Assembly (NCBI GenBank): GCA_050485385.1
Contig: JBJHBG010000003.1
Span: 1 to 64,000 of the forward strand
DNA: 64,000 nt
Reading direction: 5' to 3'
From: RECO01 sp050485385
GTDB lineage: Bacteria; Pseudomonadota; Alphaproteobacteria; Geminicoccales; Geminicoccaceae
The notes under the pieces: generated by a model
Told to the model about the DNA's origin: nothing
Database searches by the model: none
The model's input: only the letters and a program-made list of their open reading frames with translations
Program-made: the position numbers and the translations under genes
In this document: in pieces, positions 8,522-16,790 of the stretch
Layout: every line of letters begins with the position of its first letter
Numbering within the stretch: position 1 is the first letter of the stretch

Positions 8522-9322
8522 TCAAGGTCCGGCGCGGCATTGCAGCCCGCCGTCCACCACCAGCTCGGTGCCGGTGACGTAGCGCGCGTCGTCCGATGCC
8601 AGGAACAACGACGCGCGGGCGATGTCCCAGGCGTCGCCCATGATGCCCATCGGCACCACGGCGCCGCGCTCGCGCACCATCTGCTCCGCGTCGTCGTAGT
8701 AGCTGGCGATGTGCTGGTAGATGCGCGGCGTGTCGATCAGCCCCGGCACGACCGTGTTGAGCCGCACGCCCAACGGCGCGTACTTGACGGCAACGGTCCG
8801 GGTGAAGTGGTTCACCGCCGCCTTGGACGCGGCGTAGGCGACGAATTTGTAGCCGACCCAACGCATGCTGGCGATCGACGACACGTTGACGATCGCTCCC
8901 CGCTTCTGCTCGGCCATCACCGGCAATACGTGCTTGCAGGTGAGGAACAGGCTCTTCACGTTGACCGCCATCGTGCGGTCCCAGTCGGCCTCGTCGAGCT
9001 CGACCGGACCGCCGCCAATGTTGATGCCGACGTTGTTCTGGACGACGTCGATCGTGCCGTAGCGCTCCCGAACGGCGGCAACGACCGCCGCCACCTCGTC
9101 GCTCCGCGTCACGTCGCAGCGGAGGGCGAACGCCTCGCCGCCCTCGCTGCGGATGACGTCGACCGTCGCCTCGGCAGCCTCGAGGTTCTGGTCGACCGCC
9201 GCGACCCTGGCGCCCTCGCGGGCGTAGAGCACGGCCGTCGCCTTGCCATTGCCCCAGCCCTCGCCGCAGCAACCGGCGCCGAAGACGATGGCCGACTTGC
9301 CCGCCAGGCGCGGCCCGGTCAC
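8522..9322 (-). CDS. SDR-family NAD(P)-dependent oxidoreductase (paralogue 1)
   Basis: 266-residue short-chain dehydrogenase. The glycine-rich motif is the unusual FGAG..G.GWGNGKA form. NNVG, the serine in NVSSIASM and YAASK give an intact catalytic set. The start is GTG, complement 9320-9322, overlapping the GntR stop as GTGA; a frame upstream to 9451 lies inside the regulator and has no SDR character. It shares the GWGNGK signature and overall sequence with the SDR at 11961-12764 on the other side of the regulator, so the two probably act in one pathway on related hydroxy acids. Confidence 0.92.
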   Translation of the reverse strand: MTGPRLAGKSAIVFGAGCCGEGWGNGKATAVLYAREGARVAAVDQNLEAAEATVDVIRSEGGEAFALRCDVTRSDEVAAVVAAVRERYGTIDVVQNNVGINIGGGPVELDEADWDRTMAVNVKSLFLTCKHVLPVMAEQKRGAIVNVSSIASMRWVGYKFVAYAASKAAVNHFTRTVAVKYAPLGVRLNTVVPGLIDTPRIYQHIASYYDDAEQMVRERGAVVPMGIMGDAWDIARASLFLASDDARYVTGTELVVDGGLQCRAGP

Positions 9323-9996
9323 GGCACCTCTCCCTCGAAGCGGGCGCGGTAGGCGGCAATGTAGGCATCGCGACCGCGCAGGATGTGGACGCTGCACAAC
9401 TGGACCAACCGCTCCCGGTCGCCCGTTTCCAACGCCTCGATCATCGCCCAATGCTCGTCGCAGGCGGCGCGCAGATAGGCGGGATCGGCGATGGTGTAGG
9501 CGCGGATCGCGTGCGAGCGCTGGGTGTAGCTGGCGATGGCCTCGCGCAGATAGGGGTTGCCCGAAGCGCCGAACAGGACCTGATGGAACTCGACGTTGCG
9601 GCGGAAGGTGGTGCGGGGGTCGCCGGCCTCGACGGCCGCAGCGTGGGCCGTCTGCACCCGCTTCAGTTCGGCCAGCACCTCCAGGGCCGCCGGCAGTGCG
9701 ATGGTGCGGGCGGCCAGCTGCTCCAAGGCCTCGCGCACGGCGTAGAGGTGGAGCGCATCGTCGGGCGTGAACTCGCGCACGACGGCACCGCGATTGCGGC
9801 GGCGCTCGACCATGCCCATGCGCTCGAGTTCCGCCAGCGCCTCGCGCACGTGGTGGCGATTGACGCCGAAGCGGACGCCGAGCTGCTCCTCGACCAGCCG
9901 CTCGCGCGGATAGAGCCGACCGAAGAGGATGTCCTCCTCCAGCGCCTCGACGATCCGCCGCAGTCCCGCCGTTCCCGTGCGCTCCATGTCGGCCAT
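9319..9996 (-). CDS. GntR-family transcriptional regulator, FCD subfamily
   Basis: 225 residues from the ATG complement 9994-9996. The N-terminal winged helix (residues about 8-75) contains RERLVEEQLGVRFGVNRHHVREALAELERMGMV. The C-terminal all-helical FCD ligand domain has FHQVLFGASGNPYL and the late DEHWAMIEAL segment with a likely metal-binding His. A longer frame to 10098 adds only an Arg/Pro-rich leader. It sits between two divergent catabolic gene sets and is probably their local repressor, induced by a pathway acid. A candidate operator lies at 10151-10164. Confidence 0.92.
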   Translation of the reverse strand: MADMERTGTAGLRRIVEALEEDILFGRLYPRERLVEEQLGVRFGVNRHHVREALAELERMGMVERRRNRGAVVREFTPDDALHLYAVREALEQLAARTIALPAALEVLAELKRVQTAHAAAVEAGDPRTTFRRNVEFHQVLFGASGNPYLREAIASYTQRSHAIRAYTIADPAYLRAACDEHWAMIEALETGDRERLVQLCSVHILRGRDAYIAAYRARFEGEVP

Positions 9997-10150
9997 GCTC
10001 GTCCGTGCCCGGCTCCGGCCCGTCCGCGGCCGACGTGGCGCCGGCAACGCTGCCACCTTTGGCGGTGGCGCATCTCGCACCGCCGTCGTTCGCCGCATGA
10101 TTGCCGGCCCCCTCCCATTGGTCGAGCCGCAGCTAAGAGTGGGCCGTCAC

Positions 10151-10188
10151 GGTTGTCAACAATCGTGGCGACAGAATCGTTGACGGAC
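10151..10188. promoter_or_regulatory. Candidate GntR (FadR-type) operator region
   Basis: GGTTGTCAACAATC at 10151-10164 contains the dyad TTGT-CA-ACAA, matching the TNGTnnnACNA style of FCD-type GntR operators. A weaker GTTGAC copy follows at 10179-10184. Both lie in the divergent gap between the regulator and the dehydratase, where a repressor would control both directions. Confidence 0.5.
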
Positions 10189-10239
10189 GAGGCGGGCTCG
10201 TGGTCGAGTAGGACCGACAGCAAGGGAGGATGGGCGGCC

Positions 10240-11964
10240 GTGAGCGAGCGACGCCGGGGCATGCAGCGTAACTTGACGAGCTACGGGGACGACGGCTTCT
10301 CGCTGTTCCTGCGCAAGGCCTTCGTCAAGGCGATGGGCTACAGCGAGGACGCGCTGGCCCGCCCCATCATCGGCATCACCGATACCTTCTCGGGCTTCAA
10401 CGCCTGCCACCGCAACGTGCCGGAACTGATCGAGGCGACCAAGCGCGGGGTGATGCTGGCAGGCGGCCTGCCAGTGCCCTTCCCGACCGTGTCGATCCAC
10501 GAGTCCTTCGCCCATCCGACCAGCATGTTCCTCCGGAACCTGATGGCGATCGACACCGAAGAGATGGTGCACGCCCAGCCCTTGGATGCGGTCGTCATGA
10601 TCGGCGGCTGCGACAAGACCGTACCGGCGCAGCTCATGGCGGCGGCGAGCGCCGACATCCCGACCATCCAGATGGTGACCGGGCCGATGATGGCTGGCTC
10701 GCACCGCGGCCAGCGGATCGGCGCCTGCACCGACTGCCGCCGCTTCTGGGGCCGGTTCCGGGCCGGCGAAATCGACGAGGCGGAACTGACCGAGGCCGGC
10801 GAGGAGCTTTGCCCGACCGCCGGCACCTGCATGGTGATGGGCACGGCCTCGACCATGGCGCTGATCGCCGAAGCCCTCGGCATGATGCTGCCGGGGGGTG
10901 CGGCCATTCCGGCGGTGGCGGCGGCCCGCCTGCGCCACGCCGAGGCGGCAGGCGCCCGCGCCGTCACCCTCGCCGCCGAAGACCTCCGGCCTTCCCGCAT
11001 CATGACGCCCGAGGCCTTCGCCAACGCGCTGACGGTGCTGCATGCCATCGGCGGCTCGACCAACGGCGTGGTGCATCTGGCGGCCGTCGCCGGCCGGCTC
11101 GGCATGCGCCTCGACCTCGAAGCATTCGACGCCATCGGCCGCAAGACGCCGGTGCTGGTCGACCTGCGGCCCACGGGCGAGCACTTCATGGAGGATTTGC
11201 ACCGCGCGGGCGGGCTCGCCACCATCCTGCGCGAGATCCGGCACCTCCTGCACCTCGACTGTCTGACGGTGAGCGGGCGGACGCTGGGCGAGGAGTTGGA
11301 CGCCACCCCCACCTTCCCCCAAGCCGTGGTGCGCCCGTTCGATCAGCCGATCCACGCCGGCGGGGCGCTTGCCGTGCTGCGCGGCAACCTCGCCCCCGGC
11401 GGTGCCCTGATCAAGCAGGCGGCGGCCAACCCCGACCTCCTCAGCCACGAAGGCCGCGCGGTGGTCTTCACCTCGCTCGACGACCTGGCGGCGCGGATCG
11501 ACGATCCGGACCTGGACGTTACGGCCGACGACGTGCTCGTGCTGCAGAACGCCGGGCCGAAGGGCGCACCCGGCATGCCAGAGGCTGGCTATCTGCCGAT
11601 CCCGAAGAAGCTCGCCCAGGCCGGCATCAAGGACATGGTGCGGATTTCCGACGCGCGGATGAGCGGGACGGCCTATGGCACCATCGTTCTGCACGTGACG
11701 CCGGAGGCCGCCGTCGGTGGACCGCTCGGCCTCGTCCGCACCGGCGATCGAATCCGGCTCGACGTGGCGGCGCGCACCATCGAGCTTCTGGTCGACGACG
11801 CCGAACTGACACGCCGCAGGGCGGCGCTCGGGGACGTCGGCCCCGACATCCCCGAACGCGGCTACCGCCGCCTCTACCTCGAGACCGTCGAGCAGGCGGA
11901 TCAGGGCTGCGACTTCACCTTCCTGCGCCCGCCCGCCACCCGCTCGACGCCGCCGAAGGGATGA
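10240..11964 (+). CDS. IlvD/Edd-family dehydratase (sugar-acid or dihydroxy-acid)
   Basis: 574 residues from the GTG at 10240, nine bases after AAGGGAGGA; an ATG at 10261 is an alternative. The family Fe-S cysteines are seen in GGCDKTVPAQLM, GACTDCRRFWGRF and CPTAGTCMVMGTAST, and the substrate end has RISDARMSGTAYGTIVLHV. Members dehydrate dihydroxy acids to 2-keto-3-deoxy products: IlvD in branched amino-acid synthesis, other members in arabonate, xylonate or gluconate breakdown. Placement beside a GntR regulator, TctABC and SDRs favours catabolic sugar-acid dehydration over IlvD. The stop overlaps the next start (ATGA). Confidence 0.9.
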   Translation: MSERRRGMQRNLTSYGDDGFSLFLRKAFVKAMGYSEDALARPIIGITDTFSGFNACHRNVPELIEATKRGVMLAGGLPVPFPTVSIHESFAHPTSMFLRNLMAIDTEEMVHAQPLDAVVMIGGCDKTVPAQLMAAASADIPTIQMVTGPMMAGSHRGQRIGACTDCRRFWGRFRAGEIDEAELTEAGEELCPTAGTCMVMGTASTMALIAEALGMMLPGGAAIPAVAAARLRHAEAAGARAVTLAAEDLRPSRIMTPEAFANALTVLHAIGGSTNGVVHLAAVAGRLGMRLDLEAFDAIGRKTPVLVDLRPTGEHFMEDLHRAGGLATILREIRHLLHLDCLTVSGRTLGEELDATPTFPQAVVRPFDQPIHAGGALAVLRGNLAPGGALIKQAAANPDLLSHEGRAVVFTSLDDLAARIDDPDLDVTADDVLVLQNAGPKGAPGMPEAGYLPIPKKLAQAGIKDMVRISDARMSGTAYGTIVLHVTPEAAVGGPLGLVRTGDRIRLDVAARTIELLVDDAELTRRRAALGDVGPDIPERGYRRLYLETVEQADQGCDFTFLRPPATRSTPPKG

Positions 11965-12764
11965 CCGCGATGGCCGGCAAGCTCCAGGACAAGGTGGCGC
12001 TGATGTTCGGTGCGGGCTCGGTCGGACCCGGCTGGGGCAACGGCAAGGCGACGGCGTTGGCCTTCGCCGAGGAGGGGGCGAAGGTCGGAGCGGTCGACCT
12101 CAACCTGGAGGCCGCCGAGGAGACGGTCCGCTTGATCGCGGAGCGGGGCGGCATCGGCATGGCCCTCCAGGCCGACGCGACCGATGCGGCCGCGGTAAAG
12201 CGCGCGGTGCACGCGGTGACGCCCGCCTACGGTCGGATCGACATCCTGCACAACAACGTGGGCTTCCCGGTCACGGGCGATCCGGTCGAGTTGCCGGAGG
12301 AACGCTGGGACCAGGCGATGGCGCTCAACGTCAAGTCCGCCTTCCTCGCCTGCAAGTACGCGCTGCCGGGCATGGAAGCCCAGGGCTCCGGCTGCATCCT
12401 CAACACGTCCTCGCTCGCCGGCCACCGCTACAGCGGCTACGACAACTGCTCCTACTACGCCTCCAAGGCCGCCTTGAACCAGCTCACCTCGCACCTTGCG
12501 GTCCAGCTCGCGCCCAAGAACATCCGGGTCAACGCGATCCTGCCGGGGCTGATGGACACGCCCCTCATCTACGCCCACCGCGCCGGCACCCACGGCGACG
12601 TCGAGGCCATGGTCGCCGCCCGCAGCGCCCGCGTGCCGATGCAGCGGATGGGGACCGGCTGGGACGTGGCGCGCGCCGCCGTGTTCCTCGCCTCGGACGA
12701 TGCCGCCTACATCACGGGCGTGCTGCTGCCGGTCGACGGCGGTCTCTGTTGCACCTCGGTCTGA
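11961..12764 (+). CDS. SDR-family NAD(P)-dependent oxidoreductase (paralogue 2)
   Basis: 267 residues; the ATG at 11961 overlaps the dehydratase stop, and a second ATG at 11970 is possible. Motifs: FGAGSVGPGWGNGKA at the cofactor site, HNNVG, the serine in NTSSLAG, and YYASKAALNQ as the catalytic Tyr/Lys. Same unusual extended glycine loop as the SDR at 8522-9322. It probably oxidises a secondary alcohol of the pathway acid. Confidence 0.92.
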   Translation: MTAMAGKLQDKVALMFGAGSVGPGWGNGKATALAFAEEGAKVGAVDLNLEAAEETVRLIAERGGIGMALQADATDAAAVKRAVHAVTPAYGRIDILHNNVGFPVTGDPVELPEERWDQAMALNVKSAFLACKYALPGMEAQGSGCILNTSSLAGHRYSGYDNCSYYASKAALNQLTSHLAVQLAPKNIRVNAILPGLMDTPLIYAHRAGTHGDVEAMVAARSARVPMQRMGTGWDVARAAVFLASDDAAYITGVLLPVDGGLCCTSV

Positions 12765-12775
12765 GGAGGGTCGCC

Positions 12776-13435
12776 ATGGCGCCCAGGATCGGCCTCGTCC
12801 ACGCCGTCCGCGTCTCCATCCAGCCGACCGACGACGCCTTCGCCCGGCTGTGGCCCGACGCCCGCCTCCAGCACCTCGTCGACGACGCGCTGGCCTCCGA
12901 CCTGCACCGCGACGGCGGCATCACGCCCGCCATGAAGCGGCGCTTCGTGACGCTCGCGGGCTATCTGGCCGATTGCGGTGCGGACGGCATCCTCTTCACC
13001 TGCTCGGCCTTCGGCACCGCCATCGACCTCGTCAAGCAGACCCAGGCGATCCCGGTGCTGAAGCCGAACGAGGCGATGATCGAGGCGGCGGTGGCACAGG
13101 CGAGGCGCATCGGCCTCCTCGCCACCGACCCCGCCGCCATCGCCTCGATGGTGCCGGAGATCGAGGCCCTTGCCGACGGACACAGCAAGGCGGTGGAGGT
13201 GCACGCGCTCAACGCGGAGGGGGCGATGGCAGCACTCCGCCAAGGCGACGGCGACGGTCACGACCGGGCCATCGTCCAGGCTCAGGGCGCGCTGCCGGAG
13301 GTCGAGGTCATCGTGCTCGCCCAGTTCTCGATGGCCCGCGCCCGCCCGCTGGTGGAAGCCGCCAGCGGCGTGCCCGTGCTCACCAGCCCCGATGCCGCCG
13401 TCGCCAAGCTGAAGGCGGCCCTGGAGATCGCATGA
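12776..13435 (+). CDS. Aspartate/glutamate racemase-family protein
   Basis: 219 residues from the ATG at 12776, with GAGGAGGG seven bases upstream. Two half-site cysteines are expected in this family. LFTCSAFG near residue 80 supplies the first; at the second half-site the sequence reads VIVLAQFSMA, where the usual cysteine is Gln or Ser. A one-cysteine site fits decarboxylase-like or isomerase-like members better than a true two-base racemase. It overlaps the next gene by ATGA, so it belongs to the same operon. Confidence 0.8.
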   Translation: MAPRIGLVHAVRVSIQPTDDAFARLWPDARLQHLVDDALASDLHRDGGITPAMKRRFVTLAGYLADCGADGILFTCSAFGTAIDLVKQTQAIPVLKPNEAMIEAAVAQARRIGLLATDPAAIASMVPEIEALADGHSKAVEVHALNAEGAMAALRQGDGDGHDRAIVQAQGALPEVEVIVLAQFSMARARPLVEAASGVPVLTSPDAAVAKLKAALEIA

Positions 13436-14778
13436 ACCTGCACGCCATGCTGAAGGCCCGCGCCGAGGCGGGCCGGCCGATCCGCGTCGGCCTGATCGGT
13501 GCCGGCCGCTTCGGCACCATGTATCTGGCCCAGGCGATCACCACCCCCGGCGTCCACGTTCTGGGCGTGGTCGACCGCAGCGTCGAGCGGGCGCGCGAGG
13601 CGGTACGCCGCGCCGAGTGGCCGGAGGAACGCTACGACGCGGCCTCGCCCGCGCACGCTCTGGAGACCGGTCGCACCTGGCTCGGCGACGATGCCGACGC
13701 GCTGATCCGCGCGGACGGGTTGGACCTCGTCATCGAGGCGACCGGCGATCCCGTGGCCGGAATCGGCCACTGCCGGGCCGCCATCGCGCACGGCCGCCAC
13801 ATCCTCATGGTCACGGTCGAAGCCGACGTCGTGGCGGGACCGCTGCTCGCCCGCGAGGCGCGGGCGGCGGACCTCGTCTACTCGCTCGCCTATGGCGACC
13901 AGCCGGCGCTGATCGTCGAGCATGTCGACTGGGCGCGCACCTGCGGGTTCGCGGTGGTCGCCGCCGGCAAGGGCACGCGCTATCTGCCCACCTTCCACGC
14001 CTCCACGCCCGAGACCGTTTGGGAGCACTACGACATCACGCCGGAACTTGCGGCGCGCGGCGGCATGAACCCCAAGGTCTACAACAGCTTCATCGATGGC
14101 ACGAAGTCGTCGATCGAGATGAGTGCGGTGTGCAACGCCACCGGGCTCGACGCGCAACCGGACGGCCTCGCCTTCCCGCCCGCCTCGACGGACGAACTGG
14201 CCCAAATCTGCAAGCCGCGGAGCGATGGCGGCACGCTCGCGGGCACCGGCGTCACCGAGGTCGTCTCCTCGCTCCGCCGCGACGGCACGCCGATCGCGAA
14301 CCACCTGCGCATGGGCACCTTCGTCGTCGTCAAGGCGGGCTCCACCTACGTCCGCAACTGCATCGAGGACCGGAAGTTCCTGCCCGACGACAGCTATTGG
14401 TATGCCTCCCTCTATCGGCCGACCCACCTGATCGGCTTCGAGCTGGGCCAGTCGATCGCCTCGATGGTGTTGCGGGGCGAGCCGACCGGAGCGCCGACCG
14501 AGTTCCGCGCCGACGTGGTGGCCGTCGCCAAGCGCGATCTGGCCGCGGGCGAGGTGCTCGACGGCGAAGGCGGCTACTGCGTCTGGGGCCGGCAGATGCC
14601 CGCCGCCCGCTCGCTGGCCGCGCGGGCCCTCCCCCTCGGCCTCGCCGCCGACGTGCCGCTGCTGCGACCTGTCAGGGCGGGCGAGGTGGTGACCTGGGAC
14701 GACGTCCGGGTCGACCCGACGACTTCGGCCGTCGTCGCGAGACGGGCGATGGAGCGCGCCTTCCCACCCGCCGGCTGA
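13432..14778 (+). CDS. COG4091-like NAD(P) oxidoreductase with C-terminal SAF domain
   Basis: 448 residues. The N-terminal Rossmann fold begins RVGLIGAGRFGTMYLAQA and resembles homoserine dehydrogenase NAD-binding domains. The middle region has YSLAYGDQPALIVEH and KVYNSFIDGTKSSIEM. The C-terminal 90 residues (VVAVAKRDLAAGEVLDGEGGY) are a SAF domain. This group is annotated as predicted homoserine dehydrogenase but is usually found in carbohydrate-acid catabolic clusters. Last gene of the operon begun at 10240. Reaction not assigned. Confidence 0.85.
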   Translation: MNLHAMLKARAEAGRPIRVGLIGAGRFGTMYLAQAITTPGVHVLGVVDRSVERAREAVRRAEWPEERYDAASPAHALETGRTWLGDDADALIRADGLDLVIEATGDPVAGIGHCRAAIAHGRHILMVTVEADVVAGPLLAREARAADLVYSLAYGDQPALIVEHVDWARTCGFAVVAAGKGTRYLPTFHASTPETVWEHYDITPELAARGGMNPKVYNSFIDGTKSSIEMSAVCNATGLDAQPDGLAFPPASTDELAQICKPRSDGGTLAGTGVTEVVSSLRRDGTPIANHLRMGTFVVVKAGSTYVRNCIEDRKFLPDDSYWYASLYRPTHLIGFELGQSIASMVLRGEPTGAPTEFRADVVAVAKRDLAAGEVLDGEGGYCVWGRQMPAARSLAARALPLGLAADVPLLRPVRAGEVVTWDDVRVDPTTSAVVARRAMERAFPPAG

Positions 14779-14796
14779 TCGCCCCCGCGCCTCCTG

Positions 14797-15600
14797 CTAG
14801 TGACGCGGCTCGACGTCGAGGCGGGCGACGATGCCCTCGAGGTCGGGGCGGGGTGCGGGGTAGCGGTGCAGCACCAGGGGATCGTGGCCGGGGACGACGT
14901 GGGCGGGGCTGTCCGCCAACTCGTGCAGGCGATGGAACGCGTCCAGCATGTCGCCGACGTGGAAGGCGATGGAGAAGGGATGGTTCCGCTCCATGTTGGC
15001 GTAGAAATGCGCGGCGTCCGAGGCGAGGACGACCCAGCCGCGACGGGTCCGCACCCGGACGAACTGCATGCCGTCGGTGTGGCCGCCGACGCGATGCAGG
15101 GTAATGCCCGGCGCCAGTTCCCGGTCGCCGTCGTGAAAGCGCACCTTGCCGGCATAGACCCGCCTGACGGCCTGGACCACGTGCTCGACGTCGAACGGAT
15201 GGTTGAGGAAGCCTTGGCACATGTGGCGGCCGGTGGCGTAGGCCATCTCGCGGTCCTGGAGGTGGAAGGTGGCGGCGGGGAACCGGTCGAAATTGCCGGC
15301 GTGGTCGTAGTGCAGATGGGTGACGACGAGGTCTTCCACGGTCGCCGCGTCGATACCGACCATCGCGAGCGCGGCGGCAGGACAGCGCAACAGCGACCGG
15401 CCGCGCTTGGCGGCGGTCACGTCGTCGAAGCCCATGTCCACGACGAAGCTCCGCCCGTCGCCCTTGATCGCCCAGACGAAGTAGTCGAGCGGCATCGGCC
15501 CGTCGTGCGGATCGCCGTTGAGGAAGTTGGTGGCCGCCGTGCGCTCCAGATGGTGCCCGTACTTGATGGCGTAGACCTCGTAGACCGGCGTCTCGCTCAT
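14797..15600 (-). CDS. Metallo-beta-lactamase-fold hydrolase (lactonase-like)
   Basis: 267 residues, ATG complement 15598-15600. The dizinc motif THLHYDHAGN (HxHxDH) is intact, followed by GHTDGMQ, the bridging Asp in LASDAAHFY and a C-terminal VPGHDP. This layout is that of N-acyl-homoserine lactonases and related lactonases. In this locus opening of a sugar-acid lactone is a plausible role, but quorum quenching cannot be excluded. It overlaps the upstream dehydrogenase stop (ATGA). Confidence 0.9.
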   Translation of the reverse strand: MSETPVYEVYAIKYGHHLERTAATNFLNGDPHDGPMPLDYFVWAIKGDGRSFVVDMGFDDVTAAKRGRSLLRCPAAALAMVGIDAATVEDLVVTHLHYDHAGNFDRFPAATFHLQDREMAYATGRHMCQGFLNHPFDVEHVVQAVRRVYAGKVRFHDGDRELAPGITLHRVGGHTDGMQFVRVRTRRGWVVLASDAAHFYANMERNHPFSIAFHVGDMLDAFHRLHELADSPAHVVPGHDPLVLHRYPAPRPDLEGIVARLDVEPRH

Positions 15601-16568
15601 GCTTCGTTCTCCTTTCGGTCGCGCACGGCGATACCGACTTGCCGCTCCAGCACCTGGATGACGGTGGTGAAGTCGGCTGCGGGTCCGTTCTCGCGGAGTG
15701 CTGCCTGCCACGTGGCGTCGACCGCGCCGCCGACCGCCATCGGCACGCCCTCGGCCGCTGCCAGTTCGAGGCAGAGGCGCACGTCCTTGCAGATCAGACC
15801 GGTGGCGAAGCCCGCATCGAAGGTGCCCGGCAGGATCGCCTTCGGAAACTTGTCGCGAGTCGCCGTGTTGCAGCCGGAGCCCGCGTTGATCACGTCGACC
15901 ATGGTGCGCGGATCGAGGCCCGCCTTGGTGCCCAGCACCATCACCTCCGAACTCGCGGCGAGTGCCGTCGCCGACAGCAGGTTGTTGCAGACCTTCATCA
16001 CCTGCCCCTGCCCCGGCTCGGTGCCGACGTGGAAGACACGGCCGATCACCTCGAGCACCGGGCGCAGCCGCTCGACCAGGGCCGCATCGCCGGCCGCCAT
16101 CACCGCGAGCGTGCCGGCCAAGGCACCGGCCACGCCGCCGCTCACCGGTGCGTCCAGCGTGGCGACGCCGCGCTCGGCCAGCGCCGCTGCGATGCGGGCG
16201 GCTGCGGTCGGGCCGGTCGTGGACAGGTCGACATAGGTCCGCATGCGGCTGCCGCCCGCGAGGCCGTCCGCACCGAGCGCCACCGCCTCGACCACCTCGG
16301 GCGTCGGCAGGCTCACCAGGACCGTGTCGACCAGGGACGCGACCTCTGCCGGATTGCCGCCCGCCACGGCCCCGGCCTCGACCAGCGCCGCCACCGCCTC
16401 GGGCCGCACGTCGCCGACGACGACCGCGTAACCTGCGGCCAGGAGCCGGCGCACCATCGGTCCGCCCATCTGGCCGAGACCGACGAAACCTATCCGGCGG
16501 GGACTCGAAGTGTGGCGGGAAGGTGCCGCCTCGGCTGTGGGCGCACCCTGGAACCGTTCGTCGCTCAC
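15597..16568 (-). CDS. 3-hydroxyisobutyrate dehydrogenase-family oxidoreductase
   Basis: 323 residues from GTG complement 16566-16568. NAD(P) motif GFVGLGQMGGPM, substrate motif DAPVSGG, and catalytic lysine in the segment MKVCNNLL; family members include GarR (tartronate semialdehyde reductase). A frame to 16712 adds an Arg-rich leader without homology and is rejected. Paired with the lactonase-like gene, it may reduce or oxidise a 3-hydroxy acid from the neighbouring pathway. Confidence 0.92.
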   Translation of the reverse strand: MSDERFQGAPTAEAAPSRHTSSPRRIGFVGLGQMGGPMVRRLLAAGYAVVVGDVRPEAVAALVEAGAVAGGNPAEVASLVDTVLVSLPTPEVVEAVALGADGLAGGSRMRTYVDLSTTGPTAAARIAAALAERGVATLDAPVSGGVAGALAGTLAVMAAGDAALVERLRPVLEVIGRVFHVGTEPGQGQVMKVCNNLLSATALAASSEVMVLGTKAGLDPRTMVDVINAGSGCNTATRDKFPKAILPGTFDAGFATGLICKDVRLCLELAAAEGVPMAVGGAVDATWQAALRENGPAADFTTVIQVLERQVGIAVRDRKENEA

Positions 16569-16711
16569 GATCTCGTCTCCGCCTCGTTCGCGGCGCCCCC
16601 CGAGTCTTCGTCGCGAACGAACGCCTCCCTCGTCCGATCTTCGACGAACGCCGGCACGTTGTCGAGGAGCCCGCGGGCGAAGGATGCGACACAGATGGAC
16701 TCGGCAACACA

Positions 16712-16722
16712 CATACGTGTCA
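16712..16722 (+). promoter_or_regulatory. Candidate SorC operator, copy 1
   Basis: CATACGTGTCA, within the near-palindrome ACACATACGTGT (16709-16720), 69 bases before the permease start. An almost identical CATATGTGTCA lies at 22270-22280 before the binding-protein gene of the same transport system. Two copies before the two transcription units suggest the site of the SorC-type regulator encoded at 21199. Confidence 0.5.
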
Positions 16723-16790
16723 TCGCCACGTCACATCCGCGCGCCATGGTCGCTTCGACACCGACGCCGGCCGAGGAAGCCAAGGATCCC

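Noticed and set aside
10240..11964. Biosynthetic IlvD
   Set aside because: The operon partners are catabolic and there are no ilv genes nearby; assignment kept at family level.
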